A stretch of DNA of 64,000 nt from Aedes albopictus. Its lineage: Eukaryota > Arthropoda > Insecta > Diptera > Culicidae. Numbering within the stretch: the first letter of the stretch is position 1; the number at the start of each line of letters is the position of its first letter. Below are positions 9,718-21,377 of the stretch, one piece after another. The stretch covers positions 40,645,464-40,709,463 of the forward strand of contig NC_085138.1 of NCBI RefSeq assembly GCF_035046485.1, written 5' to 3'. The position numbers were made by a program, and so were the translations under genes. The notes under the pieces were generated by a model. It was not told where the DNA came from. It worked only from the letters and a program-made list of their open reading frames with translations, and searched no databases.

Positions 9718-11086
9718 TATAGGCAGCTCAATGGCGACGTTGCAAGTAAGAAGGTGGCGTGGTAACAGATCTAGGAGTATGTGCACAGGACGAAAGACTT
9801 CCGGCCCCTGACCTCCAAGAGATTGAGGAGGAGGTTGGCCGGTTGAAAAACAACAAAGCCGCTGGAGCAGATCAACTACCAAACGAGCTACTAAAATACG
9901 GTGGAGAAGTACTGGTGAGATCACTACACTGGGTCATTACCAAGATTTGGGAGGAGGAAGTATTACCGGAGGAATGGATGGAAGTCGTGTGTCCGATCTA
10001 CAAAAAGGCGACAAGTTGGATTGCGGGAACTACCGCTCGATCACACTACAGAGCGCTGCCTACAAGATACTCTCTCAAATTTTATGCCGCCGTCTATCAC
10101 CGATTGCAAAAGAGTTCTTGGGGCAATATCAGGCTGGATTTATGGGAGAACGCGCTACAACGGACCAGATGTTCCGCCAGGTGTTGCAGAAATGCCGCGA
10201 ATACAACGTGCCCCCACATCACTTGTTCATCGATTTCAAATCGGCGTATGATACAATCGATCGAGAACAGCTATGGCAGATTATGCACGAATACGGATTC
10301 CCGGATAAACTGATACGATTGATCAAGGCGGTGTGCGTAGTTCGAGTATCAGGGACACTCTCGAGTACCTTCGAATCTCCCAGAGGGTTACGGCAAGGTG
10401 ATGGTCTTTCGTGCTTGCTGTTCAACATTGCTTTAGAGGGTGTAATTAGTAGAGCGGGGATTAACACGAGTGGGACGATTTTCACGAAGTCCGTTCAGCT
10501 GCTTGGTTTCGCTGATGATATTGATATTATAGCTCGCAAATTTGAGACGATGGCGGAAACGTACATCCGACTATAGAGTGAAGCCAGGCGAATCGGATTA
10601 GTCATTAATGTGTCGAAAACAAAGTACATGATAGCAAAGGGCTCCGGGAGGAATCTCCACGCCCGCCACCCCGAATTTATATCGACGGTGATGAAATCGA
10701 GGCGGTTGAAGAATTCGTGTACTTGAGCTCACTGGTGACCGCTGACATCGACACCAGCAGAGAAACTCAGAGGCGCATTGCGGAAGGAAATCGTGCTTAC
10801 TTTGGACTCCGCAGAACTCTACGATCGAATAAAGTTCGCCATAACACGAACTATCTACAAAACACTGATTAGACCGGTCGTCCTCTATGGGCACGAAACA
10901 TGGACCCCACGTGCAGAGGACCAACTCGTTTTTGGACGGAAGGTGTTGCGTACCATCTACGGCGGAGTGCAGATGGAAGGCGGGACTTGGAGAAGGCGAA
11001 TGAACCACGAGCTGCATCAGCTGCTGAGAGAACCAACCATCGTCCATACCGCGAAAATCGGGAGGCTACGGTGGGCGGGTCACGTA
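9718..11086 (+). pseudogene. RTE-clade retrotransposon, reverse transcriptase
   Basis: The RT domain is read in two overlapping frames joined by a frameshift near 10005: first LPAPDLQEIEEEVGRLKNNK and NKAAGADQLPNELLKYGG (from 9797), then GDKLDCGNYRSITLQSAAYK, FIDFKSAYDTIDREQLWQ, RGLRQGDGLSCLLFNIALEG and the catalytic FADD at 10508-10519. An in-frame stop at 10574 precedes SEARRIGLVINVSKTKYM. Further frameshifts follow before the segment at 10778-11086 (ITRTIYKTLIRPVVLYGHET). It is therefore inactive. RGLRQGD and FADD are diagnostic of non-LTR RTs. Confidence 0.92.
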
Positions 11087-11957
11087 GGGGAACTGCGGCC
11101 ATAACGCCCATAGGGGGCAAGTTGCGCCACCCTTGTTTTAGACAAACCACGTTATTTTCAGTACTATTTTCAATTGCAATCGCTAAAATAAGAATAAAAA
11201 TGCTTCTTTACATTTGAGTTTACATATTTTTACTAAAAAAATTGTACAAAAACTTCGAAAAAAGATTTTGGTTACTTTTGATGTAATTTTAGCCTATCAA
11301 ATGTTTGCACTTTTTTACATCATTTAAAAGATTTTTTTTCTCGCTATCCCCACAAACTGTTTTGCACACTCCCATTATTTGTGTACCAAGCGGAGAAAGT
11401 ATCAAATTTGACCCTTACAACTTTTTTACAAGGGTCCAAACTTCTGAGGCATATGTAAGGTAAAATGCCCACCCCTAGTTATTTACATTAAAATAGCCAT
11501 TTAGATCCAGATTCTGGCACAAATTATGTAGAACACAAGTTGGAACTGCGTCATTTTGTATTAATTATTGATAAAACAGCTCACTATGACGTTTACATGG
11601 AATTGACCCATAATTACAGGTGATCCATAATTATGTGATGACTGTATACCATTCACGAACAATAACAGTTGCCAATAAACCAGGCGCGCGAGTATATGTA
11701 CACAAATTGGCATCCTGGCGTTAGCTGTGGCTAGTGGCGCATTTTACCCCGCATTAAATCTAAAATTTTGAAAATCAAACTTTTTTTCAAATTTGAATTT
11801 TTCAGTAGTAAAACATAAAACTGGTTTATGGTTTCTTCCATTTGGAAGGAAACATGTTGGTGCTTCATGTTAGTGCCAAAAAAAATGTGTGTTATAAAGT
11901 GTTTCGTGGTTGAAATTGGACTCTTCCTTAACGTGGGCGTCTTACCCCCAGTTCCCC
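11087..11957. mobile_element. TA-flanked MITE inside the RTE element (871 bp)
   Basis: The ends are inverted copies starting GGGGAACTG and sharing TAACGCCCA/TAAGACGCCCA further in. TA flanks both sides (11085-11086, 11958-11959). It splits the C-terminal region of the RTE protein between RLRWAGHV and the downstream part. There is no transposase. Confidence 0.87.
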
Positions 11958-12270
11958 TAATCAGGATGTCGGATAGCAACCCGACTAAAATGGTTCTCGA
12001 GAGTCATCCGACCGGTACAAGAAGACGTGGAGCGCAGCGAGCTAGGTGGGTCGACCAAGTGGAGGACGATCTGCGGACCCTACGCAGAGTGCGGAACTGG
12101 AGACAAACAGCCATGGACCGAGTGGAATGGAGGCGGCTACTATGTACAGCAGAGGCCACCCCGGCCTTAGCCTCATCGGAGAGAGAGGGCCACAAGATGT
12201 CAAAATCTTAGACAAATTTACCTTAGCAACCTGGGCTTGCAGTGCCGTATAGATTTTGTTTGAAAACATT
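11958..12270 (+). pseudogene. RTE-clade retrotransposon, C-terminal end
   Basis: The final part of the RTE protein reads DSNPTKMVLESHPTGTRRRG followed by QRARWVDQVEDDLRTL, then WRRLLCTAEAT, a conserved ending of this clade, and stops at 12209. It follows the nested MITE directly. The 3' end of the element is probably near 12270, with no clear target duplication. Confidence 0.82.
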
Positions 12271-12703
12271 TTCGAAAAGGAGGAGATTAGAATATCTAGC
12301 CACAGAAGTCCAATGTCGCGACTGTTCGTGTGACTAACATCTAGTTTGCCACGTCCTTACGGCGTCACTAGCGGTACTAGAAGTGTCAAATAAATTTTGT
12401 TTACTAAAACAAAAGATCCTCTACAAGATGAACACTTAAAAATAGTAATTTATTACATTTAAAGTTATTAAAATAATTAAATAGAGAAAATGACTACAGC
12501 GCCATTTGTATTTCTATTAGGAGGAGTTAGTTTTGTGGTGACTCTTTCATACACCAGTGATAAAAATCGTACGCTTGAACAGCTAAAATTTTACTATGAC
12601 TGCATTTGAGCAAATATTGCCAACATCGATTCAAAAAGATAATAAAAACATATGCTTTGGGCGTTGTCTGAAAATAGCTTACAATAAAACTACCTAATAA
12701 TAA
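12271..12703. other. No gene recognised
   Basis: A/T-rich DNA between the RTE element and a small MITE. I see no repeat, promoter or coding signal in it. Confidence 0.3.
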
Positions 12704-12800
12704 GGGGCTGTCCATAATCCACGTGGTCATGAGGGGGGGGGGGGGGGTGGTGGGGTTGAAAAGTCCCAAAAAAATGACCACGTGGTTTATGGACAGCCCC
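12704..12800. mobile_element. PIF/Harbinger-like MITE, GGGGCTGTCCATAA ends (97 bp)
   Basis: The ends are inverted copies of GGGGCTGTCCATAA and extend to CCACGTGGTCAT, leaving only a G-homopolymer and about 30 other bases in the middle. TAA flanks both sides (12701-12703, 12801-12803). A 3-bp TWA duplication is typical of PIF/Harbinger, and the family call rests on that. Confidence 0.8.
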
Positions 12801-14540
12801 TAACACTTGTTTCGGTCTGATTTGGCACCATCCAGTAACCAAAGAAATCTGACCAGCAAGCATGCAACTATGTATGGAGAGGGCGTATCGTGTTGGTGCT
12901 TTACTGCCATAAATACGAGACGAGAGCAGAGAAAAAAGGTCGCCGTTAAACTGGTTTTCTGCGGTTACTTTTAGTTAGCCAAAGAACCAGCGCAAAACGT
13001 ACCAGCTTGAAAAAAATCGAAAGGAAGTCGCTCAATTTGCTCGCAATTAACCACATGTATCGACACTGAACTACCGCCGCTGTGAGTAAAACACTCGCTC
13101 GCAAGTGAAAGGGTTTACTAGGTTAGTTTGTTTCATGTCCGGACGGACCGGACTTGAAGGAATGCGTAGCGAATTTGATTCATCCGACTCCGCCCATCAT
13201 CATCGGTTTGTTATATTGTTGTAAAGTAGAGGAGGTACACTATGGGCCATGGTCTGGAAACGAGAGCAAAACTTCATTTGGGTCAGCCAGTGCCGCGCGT
13301 ATTAACGATGACCCGCGTGCCTCTTAATGGGATTTGCTAATCGGATACCTTCGCAGAGCTGGCGTGTGCGTGTGTTGCCCGCGAGCTAATGAGGGATCAG
13401 GGCATAAATGAGAAACCCAACACAATCGGGGCCGCGTGCCTCATCGATCAGGTGTTCTCGTGCGCCGCCGGCCGTGTGGCTTACATTATTATTTACACCG
13501 TCGACTGTTGAGCCTCAACCTCCAGCTCCAGATTGTGTTACCGTGGCAATAATCCGGTGTAGGACAAATGCAATTATATTCCATATGCGCTCCCTCGTAA
13601 ATAGCTACAAAGTCTTTGTTTTCTGCACGGGTACGTTCACTTTTGTGGTTTTAGAACGTAGCGGTACACGGGCCTCAAGTTCAAGCAGGAAATCGAAACG
13701 ATACATTTTGTAAGCCCACCGACCGAAATGTCATCTAAATGATGATTAATGGGCCTTGAGGCGACATTTGCACTTACGACGATGAGTGGAGCTAAGTCTC
13801 GAGTAACCTTCGTCATCACATACACAACACGATTCGGGGGAGTTCGCAGTCTACCGTGTCGTTGCAATCGCTTTGGTCATCCAAGCAAGCAGCCAGCGCC
13901 AGCGTCACCGACCGGCCGACCGATCGACCGATCAGCCGTTCGCGCTTGAGCAATGAGTCATGTGCAGGATGATATCATGCGGGTGACTTGAACGACTTGA
14001 ACGGGTTTTCGACTCGTTTAGTCACGCCTTCGCCTCCTCGACACGATTTGTGGGACCATAGGCAAAGCTAGGTTAGCAAACTGAAAGTGTGAGCGACTTC
14101 AACAATAAATTATATAGGGGAATGGAACCCATCTTAAGCATAGTTAGTGCTCCCAAAGCTACTCTGCTCATATCATAGCTCCTACCAGTGAATCAAAATT
14201 CAACCATCGCGCAACAATAATGACAATGTCGCAACCTGTATTTGTCGCGACAAACAAACCCATGCGACATAAGTTTGTCCCAACTTGAAAATAATGGGAT
14301 TAACATCGTACACCCACGAGTTTAGAGATTTTTAAGCCTTGCATTGCGATTTTCGAACGGTAACTTCGAGTCGATAATCACTGCAACTCTGGTGAAGCTC
14401 TATCATCAAACAGTTTCGACTTTGGGTTAGCAATAATTGATTATTCACGAGTTGAAAAGTACGCAATAAATTCAGCTTCCGTTTTGTCTGCAACAAAAAA
14501 TTTCGAGATCATGTCATTATCTGTTACCAGTAGGGATAAA
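12801..14540. other. Non-repetitive DNA; candidate regulatory island
   Basis: Positions about 13130-14000 are unusually GC-balanced for this window and contain no repeats I can recognise, only short unsupported frames. Around 14200-14520 there are TTTGTCGCGACAAA-like palindromic sequences that may be a worn MITE. No exon could be supported. Confidence 0.3.
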
Positions 14541-14639
14541 GAGTAATCGTCGCGCCTCCTTTGTTGCTTGTTTTGTGCCTCTTTTGTCTGACAATTCTCT
14601 TCACTGGCCTCCTACTAACTTACTCTTATTATGGACCAA

Positions 14640-14965
14640 TGCACGTACAATCGACTCTCCACATGTCGTTGTTCTACATCTCCATATCTCTCCCTATCTC
14701 GATGGTTTGGTCGGTCCCTTCAATCTGCATACATTTTACCTTTCTACATGTCGATATCTTCTTATCTCGATATCTATCTCGATGGGATCTCGTTCGTTTT
14801 TGTTCTAGATTTTCTCTCCATATGTCGATATGCCCATTTTCTGGGAAGGCGAAGTGACATCTGTTTGTTGACGGTTTTTCCTAGTTACGGACGATTTTCC
14901 AATCTAAATAGTATGCATTACAATTTCTCCCTATCTCGATGGTCCCTTCAATATCGAGATGTAAC
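14640..14965. repeat. Degenerate CTATCTCGATGG repeat
   Basis: Variants of CTCCCTATCTCGATGGT and ATGTCGATATC recur at least eight times, including near-identical stretches at 14688-14705 and 14925-14945. Frames here are repeat by-products. Confidence 0.55.
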
Positions 14966-15212
14966 TGTTTTCGTTCGTTTGACTTTTGAGTGAAGTTGTG
15001 TTATCTGGCAAGTATCAGGTATCTGATTGCTGGCTATAGAGGCACGTTATCCTCCATTTGAGATATTTATGTCATTAACATTAGCATTTAGCGAGTCGCA
15101 CAAATTCGTAGGTGGTACAGTCCTAGACCACTGTTATGAGGGACCACTGTTATGCTTCGCGTCCGAACTAAAGCACAAAGATTTGGGACTAGTCTCTGAC
15201 TCTTATGCGAGG

Positions 15213-15432
15213 AATGCATTTCAAACGGAATAGCTCAAGTAATTTTCGTTCAGTGCATTATTTTTCCGTGACCGGAATGGTCAAGAAATTTAACACAGCA
15301 AGCCCCATTTGATTTGACGTTTCGTTTCAGCTCCGTACTAGGATCCGGAATAAAGCGACACTTTCTTATTTCTTGAGCGATTTCTTGCCTGAATTTCCCA
15401 CGCATCAAGATAGGCCAAGAAATTCCTCGCGA
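15213..15432. repeat. Interspersed repeat, inverted copy of 7450-7680
   Basis: The element has GCGAGGAAT at its left end and the complement at its right end, so it may be a short MITE of about 220 bp. It shares TTTTCGTTCAGTGCATTATT and ACTAGGATCCGGAATAAAGC with the copy at 7450-7680 in reverse orientation. Confidence 0.62.
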
Positions 15433-16168
15433 TCTGCGTACTACCCATTAGACAAGACTGACGCAATCGTCACGAAATGGTTATTGCACCACCAACCTAA
15501 CCTCAAAATGATTGACAATTCTCAGGTCATTTTGACAGATCACATACATGCACGAAGAAGACAAAAAAACATCTACTACTTTACCGACCATTTTGTCGTC
15601 CTATTCATGCTCGTGTTACACTTGTCAAAATTACCTGAGAATTGCCAGTCATTATGAGGATAGGTTCGCTGGTGTAATAAAGAATAACTGAATGCCAACC
15701 AAGCACACATAGCTCAGCTGCAAACGCTTTGAAATTTGACCAAGATGGAACTTCGTAGTACCAACGCTCGATACACTTCAGGTGGCGTAGCTTCATGAGA
15801 ACACTTTTGCTCTAAAAAATGCTCGGCACTGACACTAATTGTCCCCTCGAATGCTGATCTTCACAAAAAATGTTCCATGTCCACACAATCCAAAAACTTT
15901 GGTAAAAAACTTTCATTGGGAGGCGCACACCACCAGTCTAATTTCATTATTTCGTTTCAAAAATCGGAGAACAACAGCCATCCGCGGGCGTAGCCTGCTG
16001 CGAAATTCGCCCTATATCACCCTAATTGGTAAAACCCATATCGAAATCAATTTCACATGTCAAAAAGATCACAATAGCATACATGAAGAATCACAACGTG
16101 CGAAAATTTGTTATTGTTTTGAAGTTTCAGAATTCCACAAGAACCAATCATTTTTCATAACAGATTAC
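15433..16168. other. No gene recognised
   Basis: A mixed stretch with a short repeated theme (ACTGACAATTCTCAGGTCATTTT-like at 15508 and inverted at 15628). The frame at 15839-16243 runs into the following MITE and does not resemble a protein family. Confidence 0.3.
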
Positions 16169-16170
16169 TA

Positions 16171-16439
16171 CCGTCTACCCCCCGTTGGTTTGAACGATAC
16201 CTCATCCAAACCAACGGGGTTCATTTTTATTTTGAACTTCTAGTAACCCTATAGGCGTCGAAAAACACATTGGTGGTAACCTTATTTGCTGTTTGGTTTT
16301 GATTCTGTGTTCCGTTTTACCCCGTTCCGTGGGCAGAATGACGTTTGAACCATTTTTAGTTTAAACTTTGTGCAGATAAGCGGGGTTCAAATTAAAAAGC
16401 TTTCAGATTAGATGCGGAAAAACCAACGGGGGTAGACGG
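16171..16439. mobile_element. TA-flanked MITE, CCGTCTACCCCCGTTGGTTT ends (269 bp)
   Basis: The two ends are inverted copies of CCGTCTACCCCCGTTGGTTT, and TA is present at 16169-16170 and 16440-16441. A second internal GTTGGTTTG copy lies near 16201. No coding capacity. Confidence 0.88.
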
Positions 16440-16569
16440 TACATCAATGTAGAGTGGGTGAAGTGCATTCATTTTTGCATGTAGTTTTTATTAGAAACTG
16501 CAACCACTATATGGTGGATCTTTTTTGCCGGTCACTGTATTCCAAGTTCCTTTTTTGTCTGGATGTTTG

Positions 16570-18450
16570 AATTTCAGGTGTACTTCTGGGATTTTTTTAC
16601 AGGAATCCAGTTTTTTTTTAACAGTACTTTAATCTCTATTAAATAGTTCCAAAACTTCTCGCAAAACTGCTTCCGGGAGTTACTTCTTGAACTCCTCCAT
16701 GGATTCCTGCGTGTTTTCCCAGGATTTTTTTTTTCATACATACTTTTGAACCTCCCGCAGAAATTCTTCGAAAGTTCCAGTGGCAGTTCTGACAAGTCTC
16801 ACAAGGAACTGCAAGAGTGTAATTGGAAATTCCTTGGAGCGTTTAATTGGCAACATCTCCATAAATTCTTCCGGAAATGCAGAAGACTCGCCGGAAATTG
16901 TTGTAAAAGTTCCAAACGAAGCATCCCTAAGGTTTCCCTCGATAATTTCTCAAGGAACACCGAGAATTCCTCTGGGGATTTTTCCATGAGTTCTCATTTA
17001 CCATTTACCGAAGATTCCTCTGAGAGTGTCATCGGGAATTTATCTAGAAAACTTACAACGATTTTCATCTGGAATTCCGTTAAGAGTTTAACCGGCATTT
17101 CCTCTATGAGTTACCACAGAGAACAGTGTTATTTTTTTATCTGTATTAACGAGATTTTTAGCCCTAGGCTAGTTCATCTTGGGACCCACCCTTTTTTCCC
17201 TTTCGAAGAAAGAACTCACATTTTGCGAGTTTGTCGGGAGTGGGATTCGATCCCAGGTCCTCGGCGTGATAGTCGCGTACTTTAACCATCACATCAGGTT
17301 CGCTCCACCAGAACAGTGTTATTAACTCTAGAACAATTTGAATTCTAATGCACTTATACACAGCTTTCGAGAGAAGTTTGGATGCACGTTTTTTGTGGAG
17401 TTATACCGGAGATTCTTCTAAGGTTTCCTCTAGGTTTTCTCCGGAGATTCCTCTAGGAGAGTCTTCGGCAATTCTCTGATATGTAATCACGGAAGTTTCT
17501 ACAAGAGTTCATCCTAAAATCCTTAGCAATTTCTTCCAGAATTTCTTCTAGGTACTTGTTTCGGTGATTTCTCCCAGAACTCTTTTCAGAACTTTTCTAG
17601 TGGTACCAGGTTTGTCCGGAACATCTTGCTCATTTTTTTTTAAACTGTCCCGTGAAGTTGCTTTATGACTTTTACTAGGAACTTTTGAACTTTTCTTCTG
17701 GGCCTTCGCAGAATTGTACCAGGGGGGATGCGGATCTGCTAAAAAATCCTCCTTGTTTCTTTAATAAGTTTCTTCAACATTTTTTTTCAGAAGTTCCTCC
17801 GGAAATTTGTTAGGACGATAGTCTGAGATTATCCTGGCAGTTCTTCTCGAGATTCTTCAAAGATAATCAGGAATTCCCTTTGAAACTAGCTTCGGTTTTT
17901 CCTCAGGCGTTCCTTCGGGATCTCCTCCACAAATTTCATGGGGAACGAATTTAGAAGTTCCTCGTGGCACTGTTTCAAAAGTTTCCTCGGTGAGTTTTTC
18001 GGAAGCCTACTGATGATTCCTCCAAGATTTCCTCTGAGATTTCCTTCAGCACTTTTTTTTTTCAAAAGTTCTCTCATAAATCTTACTAGAATTTCTGAAA
18101 AGATTCAGAAAAAATTTCTTCCGGATTTCTCTAAAAATCTATCTGGAATTGTTTTTTTTGCAAAAGTTTCTCAAAATTCTTTCAGTTTTTTTTCAGTACT
18201 CTCTCTTTAGGAATTATTTTTCTGTTTTTTTTTTTCTCATGGAATTTCTACATTAGCTTCTATTAGATTTTCTTCAGAAATTCTTCCATGAGTTCTTACG
18301 TGGGTGTATCTGGGATTTTCTTCAAAAGTTTCGCAGATAATTTCTCAAAAAGCCCTTCCGAAAATTCTCTTCTCGAATGTAAACTTTTCTGCAACTTTAG
18401 CAAGGTCCTTCCCAAAAATCCACCAGCAAGGACCACTTTGTCCCAATTCA
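16570..18450. repeat. GGAATTCC-type degenerate repeat block
   Basis: T-rich units such as TTCCTCCGGAAATTTCTT run on the plus strand through 16570-17119 and 17390-18450, interrupted by the SINE at 17134-17309. Open frames on both strands are repeat products (SKSLTRN, EKSPEEF) and are not genes. Confidence 0.65.
17134..17309 (-). mobile_element. tRNA-derived SINE (176 bp)
   Basis: Reverse-oriented copy of the SINE at 8526-8711, with the B-box-like sequence near 17245 and the 3' hairpin near 17158-17190. The flanks carry a perfect 14-bp duplication AGAACAGTGTTATT (17120-17133 and 17310-17323). Confidence 0.9.
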
Positions 18451-18599
18451 CCAAAAGTGGAAACAACGAGATGTGTGTTTTTCTGCGTGTCACAGGAGTC
18501 TCCTCTAGTAGACCGAGTGTCTGTAAACATAAAGTACAAGAAAGTGATTCTTGTTTAATATAAATGTGTAGTGGGGCGACGTCCCAGTAAACACACGAT

Positions 18600-19880
18600 C
18601 GCATATGATGTTATATAGGATGCGAAAGTGGAGGCGATATACGCCCACTTTACACGCGGTTAAATGAGAGAATGAGAGAACAATAGATGTTTTACTCGGA
18701 TTAACCGGAAGGCCATATTGACGATACCAACCCTTAACTATCTGAAGGGCGCTTTGCATCAGGTCGGAAAGGGTACTGATGCACATACCAACTAACAATG
18801 CTAGGTAGTCGTCGGCAAAACCATAAGTAGGAAAACCGCTATTATTGAGTTGCATCAATAGCGTATCTGCTACGAGATGCCACAAAAGCGGTGACAAGAC
18901 TCCCCCTTGGCATCCACAAACACTCCATTTCCTAATCCCTGCTAGACGCAATGTCGAGAAGAGATATCGGTTTTTGAGCATTTGATGAATCCAATTGGAA
19001 ATCATTGGAGATATACCATGACTCCGGGCGGCTTCCAATATGGCATCGAAAGGCACCCTCGATATCTAAGAAAACACCCAAACAAGATTGCTTTTGAGCG
19101 AATGCTTTCTCGATATCGTAAATAACCTTGTGTAAAAGAGTCACAGTGGACTTACCAGATTGGTAGGCATGTTGGTTCGCATGAAGAGGCACGTTGGCCA
19201 GATGAACATCACGGATGTGATGATCCACAATGCGTTCTAAGCATTTCAGAAGAAAACAGGTCAAACTGATAGGTCTGAAACTCTTTGCTTCTTCATACGA
19301 CGCACGACCCACTTTCGGAATAAACTTCACAGTAATATCCCGCCAAGATTTGGGAATACACCCTGTAGCAAAACTGCAAACAAGTAGTTGTTTCAAAACA
19401 TATTTGAAATGATCAAATCCCTTCTGAAGCAAAATAGGATAAATCCCATCTGCCCCAGGAGATTTGAAAGGAGCAAAGCTATTGAGTGCCTACTCATTTG
19501 ACTCTATAGTTACAATACTCCGAGCCGAGGCCAGGGAATCATAACTACAAGAAAAGACATCAGGTTCATCCGAAGACGTAATAGATATATGTACATCCGG
19601 GGAAGTGTGTGCTGGTTAGGCATTTCAAAGCTTCCTCATCAGAGAAAGTGAAATCGCCTTTTGGCAAACGAAGTTCGTTCACTTGTACATCCTTAGATTT
19701 CACAATGATTTTGTTCAACCCACAACTGCCTTCACTCAAACTGGAAACATTTGTACAAAGGTTTTACCGGATCGTTCAGCAGACCGAAGGTAGGCCTTGC
19801 CAGCCGACCTGAAAGTCTCCGATCCAGCCAAACGTCGTCTGTTTTCCAACTGCTTGATCTTTATTGTTTCTTGAGCTTGA
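18600..19880 (-). pseudogene. LOA-like non-LTR reverse transcriptase, broken
   Basis: On the minus strand, 19432 to about 19060 encodes SWRDITVKFIPKVGR, KSFRPISLTCFLLKCLERIV and HAYQSGKSTVTLLHKVI. After a frameshift near 19050 the frame continues with AILEAARSHGISPMISNWI, GGVLSPLLWHLVADTLL and the catalytic FADD within YGFADDYLALLVGM. It then reads YGLPVNPSKTSIVL and degrades at 18660. A preserved linker frame lies upstream to 19880. The RPISLT, GGVLSPLLW and FADD motifs identify a non-LTR RT of the LOA/I group (Lian-like in mosquitoes). It is inactive. Confidence 0.87.
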
Positions 19881-20190
19881 CCACACACTAAGATCAGCTC
19901 GGTATCATGCTCGGTATTTTCCCCATCTTTTTACTGAGGTCTCAACAGCAGATTTAACTCGGTACACTCGGTTGTTTATTTTGCGGATATTCTGTAAATG
20001 AGTTACCGAGCTCAGCTAATAAACTGTCAAAAGTTACTGATACACGGTAAATATCGTTACTGGTGAACGGTAAATATGATTACCGAGTATACCGAGATGA
20101 ATCTGCTGTTGAAAACTCAGTAAAAAGATGGAAAAAATACTGAACTCAGTGAAAAAATTACTGAGCTGGAACATCTGAATCTTAGTGTGC
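19881..20190. mobile_element. MITE, CACACTAAGAT ends, inside the LOA-like element
   Basis: The ends are inverted copies of CACACTAAGAT, and the similarity continues inward (CAGCTC, CATCTTTTTACTGAG, AACAGCAGAT, CTCGGTA) for about 100 bp per arm. It separates the RT linker (to 19880) from the PWWN-like part at 20191-20272. No unambiguous target duplication was found. Confidence 0.75.
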
Positions 20191-20272
20191 ACATCAAAGT
20201 TCCACCCAAGGGGTTTTTCTTCACAGAGCGCAGATTGAAAGCTTCTTCAAAAGCCTCCATGGTTAAGGACAT
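20191..20272 (-). pseudogene. LOA-like element, endonuclease-RT linker scrap
   Basis: The minus strand encodes EEAFNLRSVKKNP followed, with one base inserted, by a W-N-F-D-type sequence typical of the region between endonuclease and RT in LOA/R1-like elements. It is bounded by the MITE on one side and the Feilai-like SINE on the other. Confidence 0.5.
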
Positions 20273-20536
20273 GGGGTCTCCGGTTAGCCTAGTGGTTAAG
20301 GCTATAGATCGCCAATCCGGAGACGGCGGGTTCGATTCCCGTTCCGGTCGAGAAAATTTTCTCGACTCCCTGGGCATAGTGTATCATTGTACTTGCCTCA
20401 CAATATGCAAACTCATGCAATGGTAGGCAAAGAAAGTCCTTCAATTAATAACTGTGGAAGTGCTCAAAGAACACTAAGTTGAAGCGAGGCAGGCCAAGTC
20501 CCAGTGGGGACGTAGAGCCACAAAGAAGAAGAAAAA
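20273..20536 (+). mobile_element. Feilai-like tRNA-derived SINE (264 bp)
   Basis: A full-length SINE: GGGGTCTCCGGTTAGCCTAG start, A box TAGCCTAGTGG, B box GGTTCGATTCC, a body through CTGGGCATAGTGTATCATTG, and an AAGAAGAAG tail. It is flanked by a 12-bp duplication GGTTAAGGACAT (20261-20272, 20537-20548). The closest named family I know is Feilai of Aedes aegypti. It is not a cellular tRNA gene because the head is fused to the SINE body. Confidence 0.93.
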
Positions 20537-20548
20537 GGTTAAGGACAT

Positions 20549-21110
20549 TGTAGTATATATCAACGGTATCATCTGAATCACTTGGAGTTTCAATGGATGG
20601 TGAATATCCATCAAATTTTACCGTAGTCTAATCAGTAAAGAGACGCGAGTTGGTTGACCGGGAATTCATAAGACTCATAGTATTTTCTGTTGAGATTTCC
20701 AACAGATGCATTAATTATGACAGTACATACATCTTTTGGGATTAGCTCAGAGATGTGTGAAGCAACGATTACGTTGTTGACAAGCACACCTCCCGATGCA
20801 TATCTCGCGAGTTTACCATTTTCCGGTTCACAAGGTTTCTTCCATAAGAATTCTCCTTACGAATGTAAGGTTCTTGGACAAAAGCCACTTGGGCTGCGCC
20901 GTTTTGCAAAATTCTGCAATAGTTGATAGCTACTGTTCTTTTGTGCTGAAGATTGATCTGAGCTATAGCCACTACCCAAACTAGACAGCATTCGACTCTT
21001 TGCAATCGTAGCACAGAAAAGAACATCAGCGATAGTACGAATTCGGTATCGTTTGAAGGACGGTAGAGGCGAAAATACACAAAGTACACCGTTTGAAATA
21101 CATAATGCAA
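20549..21110 (-). pseudogene. LOA-like element, N-terminal endonuclease relic
   Basis: The minus strand reads VAIAQINLQHKRTVAINYCR and ILQNGAAQVAFVQEPYIRKE. QINL and the catalytic-glutamate motif QEP are hallmarks of the start of the apurinic-type endonuclease in LOA/R1-like elements. Past SEL the frame continues as IPKDVCTVIINASVGNLN and then decays. Most of the endonuclease C-terminus is missing before the linker scrap at 20191-20272, so the copy has an internal deletion. Confidence 0.75.
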
Positions 21111-21377
21111 AACGATATTGGCGAAAATTTAATGACGTCCTCAAATCTGATACTAAAGAAGGGCAGCTGATTGCCTCGGAGAAACACTGCACCAGTCTAG
21201 GCACCAGTGCTCTAGTTAGGCGAGTAGAGAAGTATTACAGGCTCCATTTAGCCGATAGGTTTTTATTGAACCTAACCAACGATTCAATTCTTGGCATCTA
21301 GGTAGCCGCATCACATCATGAATTAAGGATCACCTGTTTAGTGGACTCTTACCACCACGGTCAAAGAAGTTAGTAAT

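Noticed and set aside
20273..20350. tRNA-like sequence with perfect A and B boxes
   Set aside because: It is the head of a Feilai-like SINE with body, tail and target duplication. The same applies at 48859 and 55614.
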